Source: Papaver somniferum
Taxonomy: Eukaryota; Streptophyta; Magnoliopsida; Ranunculales; Papaveraceae
Length of the DNA stretch: 64,000 nucleotides
Direction: 5' to 3'
Assembly (NCBI RefSeq): GCF_003573695.1
Contig: NC_039368.1
Location: 10,439,860-10,503,859, forward strand
Shown: one piece after another, positions 34,318 to 44,951 of the stretch
Position numbering within the stretch: position 1 is the stretch's first letter
How the letters are laid out: each line of letters opens with the position of its first letter
Position numbers and translations under genes: made by a program
The notes under the pieces: generated by a model
What the model was told of the DNA's origin: nothing
Database searches by the model: none
Seen by the model: only the letters and a program-made list of their open reading frames with translations

Positions 34318-34990
34318 TTGGAATGGATACGTGGTTGGCATGGTTTTCCATTGGCACGGTGGCGCGACTGGCATGGTTGGCATGCCTTGGCGCGGAGACG
34401 TGGCTGAAATGGTTTTCCATTGACACGGTGGCGCGGCTGGCATGGTTGGCCTGCCTTGGCGCAGAGATGTGGCTGACATGGTTTTCCATTGGCACGGTGG
34501 CGCGGCTGGCATGGTTGACATGCCTTGGCGCGGAGAAGTGGCTGGAATGGTTGGCATGCCTTGGCGCGGAGAAGTGCGTGGAGATGTGGCTGGCATGGTT
34601 TGCCATTGGCACGGTGGTGTGGTTGACATGGTTGGCATGCCTTGGCGCGGAGACGTGGCTGGCATAGTTTTCCATTGGCACGGTGGCGCTGCTAGCATGC
34701 CTTGGCGCGGAGACGTGGATGACATGGTTTACCATTGGCACGGTGGTACGACTGGCATGGTTTGCCATTGGAACGGTGGTGCGGCTGGCATGGTTGGCAT
34801 GCCTTAGAGCGGAGACGTGGATGGCATGGTTTTCCATTGGCACGGTGGTGTGGCTGGCATGGTTGGAATTCCTTGGAATGGAGACGTGGATGGCATGGTT
34901 TTCCATTGGCACGGTGGTGCGGCTGGCATGGTTGGCATGCCTTGGCGCAGAGACGTGGCTGGCTTGTTTTGCTATTGGCACGGTGGTGTG
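34318..34990. repeat. 69-bp minisatellite, left LTR
   Basis: About ten variably shortened units of roughly 69 bp: GGCATGGTTGGCATGCC, TTGGCGCGGAGACGTGG, then TTTTCCATTGGCACGGTGG. Because 69 is 3 x 23, most reading frames stay open on both strands; the resulting ORFs are artefacts. Confidence 0.88.
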
Positions 34991-35762
34991 AGAATTAAGG
35001 TTTGGTATATATGAAGATGATGTCGGTTAATACTAGGAGTTCTGCCGTGGAACATGACACATGTATAAAAAAAGGTACCTTGGTAATTCTTACATAGGCA
35101 TGTTGAATGATTCAATAAATGCGCTAGTGGTCGTAGTGACGTCATGTCAGGTGTAAGGTTTTACAATTTTAACCCTAAGTTAAAAACCACCATCAACATT
35201 AAGTCCCCTGCTTAGCTCGGAATAGGAGCATTGTTGCGAGGTAAGCATAATATGGTGACATGCAAGGACAAAATCGAAATGGCGAGTCATGCAAAGACGG
35301 TCAGGAAGAGCCGACTAACCTTTTTCGGGAGATAAAGAGAATCCATGACCCTTGCGTTGGCAACTATTGTGCAAATTCGGTTTCATGGTGCTGCTAGCTA
35401 GGTCGCGAAGCGGTAGAGGTGGTTGCTGGCCGAGATGCAAATAGTTAGCGTCATCTTGTCTTGGTCGTGTGCCATCTTGGCTAGGCTAGGGAACACGAAG
35501 TCGTAGGCGTTGCTGGCTTGGATTGGCAAGTTGTTGGCATGGTGCGGCTTGAACGGAGCCGCTAGCGTTGGTCGTCTTGGAATGGGAGCCGCAGGTAATG
35601 TACGGCTTGGAATAGACCCGTTAGCGTTGTGCGACTTGGAGTGGAGGCGCAGGTGTTGCGCGGCTTGGAGTGGAGATAGCTTGATTTCCTTGAAAGGATG
35701 ACGATTGGATTCAGTTCCGTGGAAGGATGACGACCGGCTTCAGTTCCGTGGAATGATGACAA

Positions 35763-35996
35763 CTTTGTCTAAATTAGGGTTTGCTATGCCGAAACCCTAA
35801 TTAGCGCCCTTTCACTAGAATCGTTGTATAATTATCGTACGGACTCGGATTTTGAAGGTCCGCCTCTACATTCTGAACGAAAAATAATTTCCTATCTCCT
35901 CACGAGGGAATATTTAGGTTTCGAGCTCGTTTGGGAGGTGAAAACATCCCGGAAGTAAAATTCACAAAGAATTCAGGAGGGATATTGCGGGCCCGT
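35763..35996. repeat. Direct duplication inside the LARD interior, copy 1
   Basis: Starts CTAAATTAGGGTTTG and ends AATTCAGGAGGGATATTGCG. Repeated at 36306-36538 with many substitutions. Both copies end in a GCGGGCCC palindrome-like motif. Confidence 0.8.
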
Positions 35997-36305
35997 GGAA
36001 CGACGGTAACTGGCTTCAGTTCCGTAGAAGGATGGACTTTGGCTTCAATCCCGTGGATGATAGAAACTGACTTAAGTTCCGTGGAAGGATGACGACCTGC
36101 TTCAGTTCCGTGGAATGATGTCAACTTGCTTCAGTTACGTGGGAAGATGACGACTGGCTTCGGGAAGATAACAACTTGCTTCAGTTCCGTGGGAAGGTGA
36201 CGAATGGCTTCGGGAAGATAACAACTTGCTTTAGTTCTGCGGCAAGGTGACGAATGGCTTCGAGAAGATAACAACTTGCTTCAGTTCTGTGGGAAGGTGA
36301 CGACT

Positions 36306-36538
36306 TTTTCTAAATTAGGGTTTGATATGACGAAACTCTAATTAGCGCCCTTTGTTAGAATCATTGTAGAATTCTGGTAAGAACTAGGATTTTGATGGTC
36401 CGCTCCTCCATTTTAATCGAAAAAGAATTTCCTATCTCTCTACGCGTGAATATTTAGGTTTTGAGCTCGTTTAGGAGGTGAAAACGACCCGACAGTGAAA
36501 CTCAGGAAGAATTCAGGAGGGATGTTGCGGGCCCAGGG
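36306..36538. repeat. Direct duplication inside the LARD interior, copy 2
   Basis: Second copy of the 35763-35996 segment. The intervening 36000-36300 is made of degenerate GATAACAACTTGCTTCAGTT units. Confidence 0.8.
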
Positions 36539-38429
36539 TAGCATAGTCGTGCCGAGTCATCTATTCTCGTTCATGGAGCAAGACGGAAACTTTATTCTAT
36601 GCAAACTCTAGAAACTCCATCCGTATTAAAAAGGTACTGACCTTCTTCTATTTTCTGTTGCTCGTCCGGATCCGTGTTTTCGTTTGCAGTGTATCTTCAG
36701 TGGATTCCAAAATTTACCAAACTCCATTGCATTCTTGGGACGGATGGATGTGGTTGCGTTCTCGGTTCATCCTTGATTTTTGGTTGTTCAGTGCGTGGAC
36801 CTTCTGATCGCGATGACAGTATGCTGTGGATGCTTGTATGGTCGAAATCTTCCGGAGCCACTGGATGAAATAGATGAGTTGGGAGACCTTTCGTTACCAA
36901 CATGCTGCTATCAAGTCTTCAAGGACTTTGTTCCAAGAGACATCCTTCGAACCATATTATGAATCTTGTACTATCCTATGGAATGAGATGCAGTGAGAAG
37001 TCCCCAGTTATATTTCTGTTAGATCCGATGGCACATCCGAACATGTGAATGTATCTCTGCAGCGTGCTTTTGGAGTCTTCGATGCACATGTACGGCTTCG
37101 TGTTGAGAAATTCCTACGGATCGTAAAACTTTGACAGTGATGATGTTGAAACCAGAAATAACATGGTTGAGGGGGGTGGGGGGGTTAAAACGCCCCGTGC
37201 TGGTATTCCCCATCTGTATCCTAATTTCATTGCATCGCCTTAAATCCCCGTCCACAGGATTTGATACAACCTTATTGTACTCTTCTGGATGCGACGCTGG
37301 GATGCTCAGAATATCACATGGATGAAATACTCTGGATAGTAAAGTGGTAAAAATGAGAGGGTTATGTTGTTTATCGTGGCTCCCTCTGCTTCTTCAGGAA
37401 AATGTTTCATCCGCGTCTCTGGGTTATCTCATGAATCTAAGGTCATCGGGATGGACTGCGATGAGCAGTCCCCAGTCGCACTTTTATTTAGTTTGTGAAG
37501 TTGTTTCTTCTGAGCAGGCTTGGGATCCACTGCGGCCTAGTAAAGTGTTGCAGGCGTCTTCTAAACAGAGAGGTGATGATATTCTTACGCTGCACCCTTG
37601 AAGAGTAACTGACCTCGTCATGACTATGACCTTTTGGTTGACCGTGTCTTCTAAGCTTTGACAGTGAAGGGATTCCATGTAGATCCTCAGTCCCCAAATG
37701 TGGTTTACATGTTTCTATCCTTGTAGTGATCGTGCTTTGGTGAAGCTCTCGCTGGTATCAACAAACGAGCGGCAATGGTTCTTGGCAGCAGATGTGATCA
37801 GAAGAGACTACATTTTCATGGGAACAAAGTAGGCTGGATGCATAAGCGAGAAAAATTTCCGTGACCACGAGCTTTGGCGAGAAGGAGGCGTTGAAGAGGC
37901 TTCGGTTCTTGGAGAGGATGTTGAAACTTATAGAGCAAAAACGCTAAAGCTTCGTCTTCGGATCCTGGAGCATCTTATGGAGAGAACGCTGAAGCGGAGC
38001 GGCTGGTGAAGCGAACGTTAAAACGGAGTGGCTTGTGAAGCGAACGTTGAAGCGGAGCCACTGCTGGAGGACGTTGAAGCGGAGAGGCTGCATCAATCAA
38101 TGTGCTGTCAAACTGGACATTCTTCAAGCAAACAGTGGTTAGGAGTCCCCAGTTCTATCTATCAATCGTGCTTTTCTGATGCAGTGTGGTTGAGGGATGC
38201 AAATATGTCTTGACGTTGCGCTTTGGGGAAATATAGAATCTCACACAAATATTTCAACATAGACTGCACGATTTTGCGGGCGAAGTCCCCAGAAATCATG
38301 CATCTCATGACAGGAAAATAGTCTTTGTTAACTCAGGGGGGTTGCTGATTTTCTTTGCTTCGGTTTTGGAGAAGTCATTCCTGATCTTTACGTGTGATGA
38401 AATTAGATTGTTGATTCCCTTCTACTGGG

Positions 38430-38620
38430 CGCTCAAGAGCAACGCTGGAAGGATGCAAGCTGCTGGCGCTGAGAAGATACAAGCTGCTGGCGCTGGAAAG
38501 GTGCAAGATGTTGTTAAGGTGCAAGTTGTTAGCGCTGGAAGGATGCAAGATGTTAGCGCTGGAAAGGATGCAAGCTGTTGGAGCTGGAAAGATGCAATCT
38601 GTTAGCGCTGGATCAGCTTG
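38430..38620. repeat. Degenerate tandem repeat, GCTGGAAAGATGCAA type
   Basis: Seven or eight imperfect units of about 21-27 bp of the form GCGCTGGAAAGGATGCAAG(C/A)TGTT. Adjoins a GGCATGGACGCTGGCTTGG block with echoes of the LTR minisatellite. Confidence 0.75.
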
Positions 38621-39859
38621 GAATGGGCGCTGGCTTGGCGTGGACGTTGGATTTGCATGGACGCTAGCTTGGCATGGACGCTGGCTTGGATTTGGTATGG
38701 CGCGGAATGTTGGCTGGGCATGGCGCGGACTGCTGGCTTGGCACGACGCTGGCTTGGCATGGCACAGACTTGTTCTTGCGGGCCCAGTTGCCTCTTTCCA
38801 TACGTAGATCAAATATGAAATCCTTTCCTTATTAAAATTCCAAAAGTGTTATGTGTATGAAAGGGGTTGGCTCTCCTTTTTATCTCGTATCTTTGTTCTC
38901 ACGTCTTGGTGTTAGCGGTAGCAATAAAGTGGGCAAGCATATTCCATCTATGTACTCCATTGTTTCTCTTTCAATTTGTTTTCTTGTTTTCTTGTGTTGG
39001 TGCAAAACCTAGCCATAGGTATGCCTTTCATAAATCTGTAGAAATATTGTTCTTCTGAACTGGTGTAAACCCTAGCCATGGGTATGCCTTTCATAAACTT
39101 GTAGATATACTTCATCATAAGCAATTCCTCTTCGAATATCACCGTAGTAACGTCGGCTACCTCATGAATAGTGACGGGTAATCATTATTATGCAAAGTAG
39201 GAACATACGGGTTGGTGACTGTTTTTTTTTTTTTTTGAAAGGTAAACAAAGCGCCTGGTTTATGGTTTGATTTGATTTGAATTGATAGATAAATGTTATC
39301 TATGAGGGTTTTGGATTATTATTTTGGAATGGATTGTTTTAGAATAATGAAGTTTTTTTTGGTTACGATTGCAAGTGACACAAACATCCCAGGAAATCCA
39401 TAGAATCGTGAGCGTTGCGTTTCAGTAGAGGGCATGGGATGAAACATAACATGGCTATCGGTTTTTTATCATTCCCGTGAAAACTTGAAGTAGTAGACCA
39501 TGCATTTTGTCTAGCAAGACTTAATCGTTTTTAGGATCTCCTAACGAAAAATGGATCTTCCGGGTGCAAGTCCGAATTTTGTGGGAAGCGCCGCCGTGAT
39601 CGTGGAAAGTCCCCGGTCGTCCCTGAGTCATCTGATAATCGAGTCGTCGATTCCTGGGCGGATCGTTTGATTCTACCATCTTGGAAATCCCAGTCACCCC
39701 TTGTCATATTATGACTGGTAACTGGGCCACCTGGTAACTGAGTCGTTTGGTGACCGAGCCATTGATCGCCGAGCGGATCCTTTCCTTTCACCATCTTGGA
39801 ATCTGGGTTCAAGAAAAAAACCGGGAATCGAAAATTGATATTGTAACCGAGAGATTAAA

Positions 39860-39879
39860 CTCCCACTGTGGTCGCTAAT
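39860..39879 (-). other. Candidate primer-binding site of the LARD
   Basis: The inverse reads ATTAGCGACCACAGTGGGAG immediately after the LTR end. It resembles, with several mismatches, the GGCGACTCCACTGGGG-type site of Tat/Ogre elements. Tentative; it is one of two clues to element orientation. Confidence 0.4.
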
Positions 39880-40974
39880 TGTTGGAGGGTGAAAACGGTT
39901 TCTGCTGATTTCGGTAATTTCGTGTGTTGTGGGTGAGAGACGAGTCTAAACCCTAAACAATGTACTGCAAGGGAGTATTTTAGATTCGAGAGATCAATCT
40001 GTACAAATACGGCCTAAACCAAGAAATGGTCGTTCCAGACTTGCTTCGGTCACAAAGTGAAGGAGAAGGGTTGGTTTTGGGGAGGGAAGCCAAGAGAGTG
40101 TTGAGACAAGAATAGTTGATTCTGGAAGAGTAGTTGTTTGACTTGTATCAGAAAGTGAAAACTAACAGATGGGAAAGCTAACAAGTGATTTCTGAGTGTT
40201 GTATTCTCCTGACCAAAACTTGTTGTCTGGTGGAAATAGATGAGACCGATTTATACAAGTCGCAACGAAACGTACCCTGGTCTTGTAAGAATTGGAAACG
40301 GCTTGAGTAAATGGAAGAAAATGTAATGGGTAACGTCTGGAATCGATGTTTCCATAATGAAGGAAACTTTTCACCATTACTCCTTGTATTTACCAACCAC
40401 CTCATCCTTATGACACTTTCCTGTAACGGGCGTAATGTACGCCGCACGCTGTAAACCGCCAAACCAATACCCTAATGAGCATCCCCCAGTTTGTGACATG
40501 TGTTGATGCCTCGAGTGTTTTCGTGGAAAACATGTAGCGTGTTGCTTCTGTTTGGAAAGTGTATCTTGGGAGACTTGTCGGCTCGGTGGTGACCCTCGAC
40601 GGTCGAGATTTTGCATCTGGAGAGGAAGGGTAGTCGTTGATTATTGCAACCCTTCATTTGGTATCCAACGACATGAAAGCATGGACGACATGGCTTTAAG
40701 GTTAGGCGTGGCCAAGCTAGGATTTTGGCATAGTTTAGGCGCGGCCAAGAACTAGGTTTTTGGCATTGTTTGGGCACGACCAAAATTAAGGCTTGGCATT
40801 GGGCCAAAGGTTGCCATGCGTTAGATGGTGACCTTGAACGGATAAGATCTTCATCTTAGATGGAAGATTGGTCATTGATTGTTGCAACCCTTCGTTTTGG
40901 AAGCCAACGGCGTGAAGAAAAGGCTGGCATGGCTTTGCAAAGCGGTGCGACTGGCATGGCTTTGGCACAACGGT

Positions 40975-41250
40975 GCGGCTGGCATGGTTGGCATGCCTTG
41001 CGCGGAGATGTGGCTAGCACGGAATGCCATTGGCACAAATGGCATAGTTGGCATGCCTTGGCGTGGAGATGTGGTTGGCACGGCATGCGCATTGGCACAT
41101 GTGGCATGGTTGGCATGCCTTGGCGTGGATATGTGGCTGGCACGGCATGCCATTGACACATGTGGCATGGTTGGCATGCCTTGCCGTGGAAAGGTTGCAC
41201 GGCATGCCATTGGCACATGTGGTGCGGCTGGCATTGTTGGCATGCCTTGG
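40975..41250. repeat. 61-bp minisatellite, right LTR
   Basis: Counterpart of 33515-33800, with four to five units around GGCATGGTTGGCATGCCTTG. Confidence 0.82.
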
Positions 41251-41759
41251 GTGGCGATCTCGGACGGTTGAGATCTGCATCTCAGGTGGAATGGTAGTCA
41301 TTGATCATTGCAACCCTCCGTTTTTGCAGTCAGCGGCATGTGGTGGGGTCGACATGTCTTTGGAATAGTTTAGGCGTGGCCAAAATTAGGGCTTGACATT
41401 GGGCCAAATGTTACCACGCGTTAGCTGGCGACCTTTGACGGCTAAGATATGCATCTCAGATGGAAGGGTGTCCGTTGATTGTTGCAACTCTTCGTTTTGG
41501 CATCCAGCGGCATGGCCGGCATGGCTTTGGCACGGTTTGGGCGTGGCCAAGCTAGGATTTTGACATAGTTTAGGCGCGGCCAAAAACTATGGTTTTGGCA
41601 TAGTTTGGGCGCGACCAAAATTAGGGCTTGGCGTTGGGACAAAGGTTACCACGCGTTAGCTGGCGACCTTGGACGACTAAGATCTGCATCTCAGTTGGAA
41701 GGGTGACAGTTGATTGTTGCAACCCTTCGTTTTGGCATCCAGTGGCATGTAGTAGGGCC

Positions 41760-42655
41760 GGCATGGCTTTGGCATGGAGACGTGGCTGGCATGGTTTGCC
41801 ATTGGCACGGTGGCACGGCTAGCATGGTTGGCATGCCTTGTCGTGGAGACGTGGATAGCATGGTTTTCCATTGGCACGGAGGCGCGGATGGCACGGTTGG
41901 CCTGCTTTGGCGCGGAGACGTGGCTGGCATGGTTTACCATTGGCACGGTGGCGCGGCTGGCATGGTTGACATGCCTTGGCGCGAAGATGTGGCTGACATG
42001 GTTTGGCATGCCTTGGCGCGGAGACGTGGCTGGCATGGTTTTCCATTGTCACGGTGGCGTGGCTGGCATGGTTGGCACGGTGGTGCGGAGACATTGCTGG
42101 CATGGTTTTCCATTGGCACGGTGGTGCGGCTGGCATGCCTTGGCACGGAGATGTGGCTGGCATGGATTGTCATTGGCACGGTGGTGCGGATGAAATGGTT
42201 GGCATGCCTTGGCGCGGAGACGTGGATGGCATGGTTTGCCATTGGCACGGTGGCGCAGCTGGCATGGTTGACATGCCTTGGCGGGGAGACGTAACTGGCA
42301 TGGTTTGCCATTGGCACGGTGGTGCGGCTGGCATGGTTGGCATGCCTTGGCGCGGAGACGTGGCTGGCATGGTTTATCATTGGAACGGTGGTGCGGATGG
42401 CATGGTTTGTCATTGGAATGGTGGTGCGGTTGTCATGGTTTGCCATTGGCACGGTGGCGTGGCTGGCATGCCTTGGCGCGGAGACGTGGCTGGTATGGTT
42501 TTCCATTGGAATGGTGGCGCGACTGGCATGGTTGGCATGCCTTGGCGCGGAAATGTGGCTGGCATGGTTTTCCATTGACACGGTGTTACGGCTGGCATGG
42601 TTGGCATGCCTTGTCGCGGAGACGTGGCTGGCATGGTTTTCCATTGGTACGGTGG
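41760..42655. repeat. 69-bp minisatellite, right LTR
   Basis: Counterpart of 34318-34990 but longer, with about thirteen units including partial ones. The difference in unit number accounts for most of the remaining length gap between the two LTRs. Confidence 0.86.
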
Positions 42656-44177
42656 TGTGAGAATTAGGGTTTGGTATATACGAAGATGATGTCGGTCAAT
42701 ACTAGGATCTCTGCCGTGGAACATGACACATGTATAAAAAAAAAAGGTACCTCGGTAATTCTTACATAGGCATGTTGAATGATTCAACAAATGCGCTAGT
42801 GGTCGTAGTGACGTCATGTCAGATGTAAGGTTTTACGATTTTAACCCTAAGCTAAAAACCACCATCAACACCTATCTTCCATCAAATATTTGACAATATA
42901 GGCTTAACTTTTGTATTTGTAAAAAGTCCATTCATTCTTTTATCAATATGTGAATACCGATCACGAACGACTTTACTTTTGACAAAGTATGGGGCAAACA
43001 TAGTTCACGGTCGTAAACCCAAATATCCTATAACAAATTTCAATATAACAAATCATAAAGATTAATACTGCAAAAACATCATCTTCCAAATAGTTTTTAG
43101 AATTTAAACCAATAAATCTAAAAACATGATGATGAAAACTTTGGACATAAATATATGTAATCACAATAATTGCTATTCCAAACTCAAGCAATCCTTCTCA
43201 AAAATAAGAATAAATTCTCATAAAAAGTTTCATAGGCATCAAGACAGACTCGTAATGCACATACAAGATGATTTGTCCTTATAGGGTAGAATCAATCTTT
43301 TTCGCATGGATTTACACCAATAATAGCTACCAAAGGCGTATGAAAAGATTTTCTTAACAAAGAAGAACATACAAAGTCAATAACGACCATGCACCATAGT
43401 TCACAAAGAATTGTGAACATTCAAGAATTCCGTAGCACTGCGTACTACTTTCCATTCTTGAACTTCCTTCTTTGTGATTCACCGACAACATTCTTGTAAA
43501 AGCTACAAATTATCTTAGAAGAGTATTACTCTAAGAATCAAAGTTCCCAAGTTCAAGATAAGTGGAACAAGTGCAACGAAACGGAGCAAAATACTCAAAA
43601 AAAAGAAACAGGACAAATACCAATCTTAACTCATCCAAATTCAAGTTTTCTCATCTCCATTTTGAATAGAATTCAAAGAGTAAGAGATTGCAAAAATAAT
43701 GAGGTCAATCCGAGTTCGGAAGAAGAAGTTACGGCCAAAACAAGTTTACCGAATATCGACGTCAAGTATACATACGGGTTTGCAAACGAATTTTCGTATC
43801 CTGGAGCAGTATGCAGACGGGGTTTGCGAACTTAAACCCCTGGATTTTGGTTTTAAATGATGTTATGCATACTTGGTATGTGTACCATGAAGTCCAAACA
43901 TCCCGAACTAATGTGTTCAAACCTAAACATTTAAGAACCTTAAGCACATTTCAAGTTAGGTAGAAATGAACGATAATCAAGGTACATGGATCATTATAAG
44001 TACTCAAACAAGTAATAAAAACATAAAACTTTCTCAAGTTTATAGACATACCTTTGTATAAATGTCCAATTGAATTATACAGTCTTACCGAATATAATCT
44101 GTGCGCCCCAGTTGTTGTGCTTCCCTCACCGTATACATAGCAGGGCATTTCTTGGTGAGGATGCACTTTCAACACAA

Positions 44178-44753
44178 TCAAGTTGTGTTGAGGTGAACAA
44201 TGTCTTGCTCACCATGGAACCAAGAAAGATTTTCTTTCCAACAACTCTTAAATATTGTAGTGTTGAGAAACACCCAAGGAACTGTTTTTATAAGTCTATC
44301 AAAGAACTTCAAGAGAACCCAAAAAGATTTGTGTTTCTGATTTATTGTTTTCCAACTTATAAAAAACAGTTTCTGCAGATAGTTTTTAGTACTTAGAAGG
44401 GAATTTTTTTTTATAAAAAGAAACGTCCTAGATTCTTCATAAAAGAAGACAATACTACTATCTTGATAGAAAGTATCAGGAATTGAGTAACGAATCAATT
44501 CATGCTTTGAGGTGATACACTCAAATGGCTGAGATTTAAGCTCCTCTTGTAATTCATTTATTTTATCACAACTAATTGGAATACGCAGAGGAGGAGCATT
44601 GCTCTCACTGATTAGTAAATCAATATCAACCTCAACATGAATATTATTCATCATAACTTGATTTAGACTTTCAAGAGATTCTTGCTCTTTCTGGAGGTAT
44701 AACTCAACATCAAGAGATAAGCTCTCAAGATTCTTTTCAAGCCCTGAAAACAC
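44178..44753 (-). CDS. Gag-like ORF of element C, degenerate
   Basis: 191 residues. A coiled-coil start (ESLSLDVELYLQKEQESL), a region with ELQEELKSQPFECITS, and an end GEQDIVHLNTT that mirrors GEKDIVYPNAT of the forward copy. The CCHC knuckle and basic linker are missing, so it is internally deleted or rearranged relative to 16473-17510. The 38-residue upstream frame (MDGSAISINAPPDPG) is separated by stops. Confidence 0.5.
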   Translation of the reverse strand: MFSGLEKNLESLSLDVELYLQKEQESLESLNQVMMNNIHVEVDIDLLISESNAPPLRIPISCDKINELQEELKSQPFECITSKHELIRYSIPDTFYQDSSIVFFYEESRTFLFIKKNSLLSTKNYLQKLFFISWKTINQKHKSFWVLLKFFDRLIKTVPWVFLNTTIFKSCWKENLSWFHGEQDIVHLNTT

Positions 44754-44937
44754 TTCAAGGGATTTTAAACCTGTTGGAGGTTTAGATAGAATTTATTCTA
44801 CAGATTTTATTAAGTCAGTCATGGAAGAGAATTCTGAAATCCCTGGATCTGGTGGTGCATTTATTGAGATAGCACTACCGTCCATAGAGTCAGATCGCTA
44901 CAAACACATACTTGTAAGGTCTTGAACGTGTTTGCCT

Positions 44938-44949
44938 TCTCTGATACCA
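44938..44949 (-). other. Primer-binding site, tRNA-iMet type
   Basis: The inverse reads TGGTATCAGAGA, two bases from the LTR end. It matches the site at 16015 except at the last base. Confidence 0.85.
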
Positions 44950-44951
44950 AT

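Larger units (their letters stand above)
32779..35198 (-). repeat. LTR of the minisatellite element, left copy
   Basis: 2420 bp. Relative to the right copy it lacks 334 bp after 33047 and has fewer minisatellite units. Confidence 0.88.
35199..39879 (-). other. Interior of the minisatellite element, no pol
   Basis: 4.7 kb without a convincing protein. Visible structure: about 30-bp repeats of TTCAGTTCCGTGGAAGGATG (35690-36300); a 235-bp direct duplication (35763-35996 and 36306-36538); GTCCCCAG motifs; GCTGAAGCGGAG-type repeats (37930-38090); a GCTGGAAAGATGCAA repeat block (38430-38620); and GGCTTGGCATGGACGCT repeats (38620-38770). Confidence 0.6.
32779..42870 (-). mobile_element. Large non-autonomous LTR element with minisatellite LTRs
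   Basis: 10092 bp, TG...CA ends, perfect 5-bp duplication CCTAT at 32774-32778 and 42871-42875. LTRs are 32779-35198 and 39880-42870; the 4.7-kb interior has no recognisable gag, protease, RT or integrase. Minus orientation is inferred. Reading that way, the LTR at 39880-42870 is followed by ATTAGCGACCACAGTGGGAG, a primer-site-like sequence similar to the GGCGACTCC-type site of Tat/Ogre elements. The purine-rich GCAGGGGACTTAA directly precedes the other LTR. This is a LARD-type element, possibly of the Tat lineage. The same LTR occurs alone at 57632-60213. Confidence 0.88.
39880..42870 (-). repeat. LTR of the minisatellite element, right copy
   Basis: 2991 bp. Contains the 334-bp block (40150-40483) absent from the left copy but present in the solo LTR, so this copy is closer to the ancestral layout. 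Confidence 0.88.
42876..44951 (-). other. Interior of element C, gag side
   Basis: Continues element C after the LARD: inverse non-coding sequence to about 44170, the gag-like ORF, the ORF start near 44888 (inverse ATGGACG) and the primer site. CTTCCATCA follows CCTAT here exactly as in the forward element (18600), which confirms continuity with 32773. Confidence 0.75.

Noticed and set aside
34205..34981. Long minus-strand ORF (258 codons) and overlapping plus-strand ORFs
   Set aside because: Product of the 69-bp minisatellite whose length is a multiple of three; several phases and both strands are open at once.
41934..42644. ORFs of 236 (minus) and 191 (plus) codons
   Set aside because: Same minisatellite effect in the right LTR.
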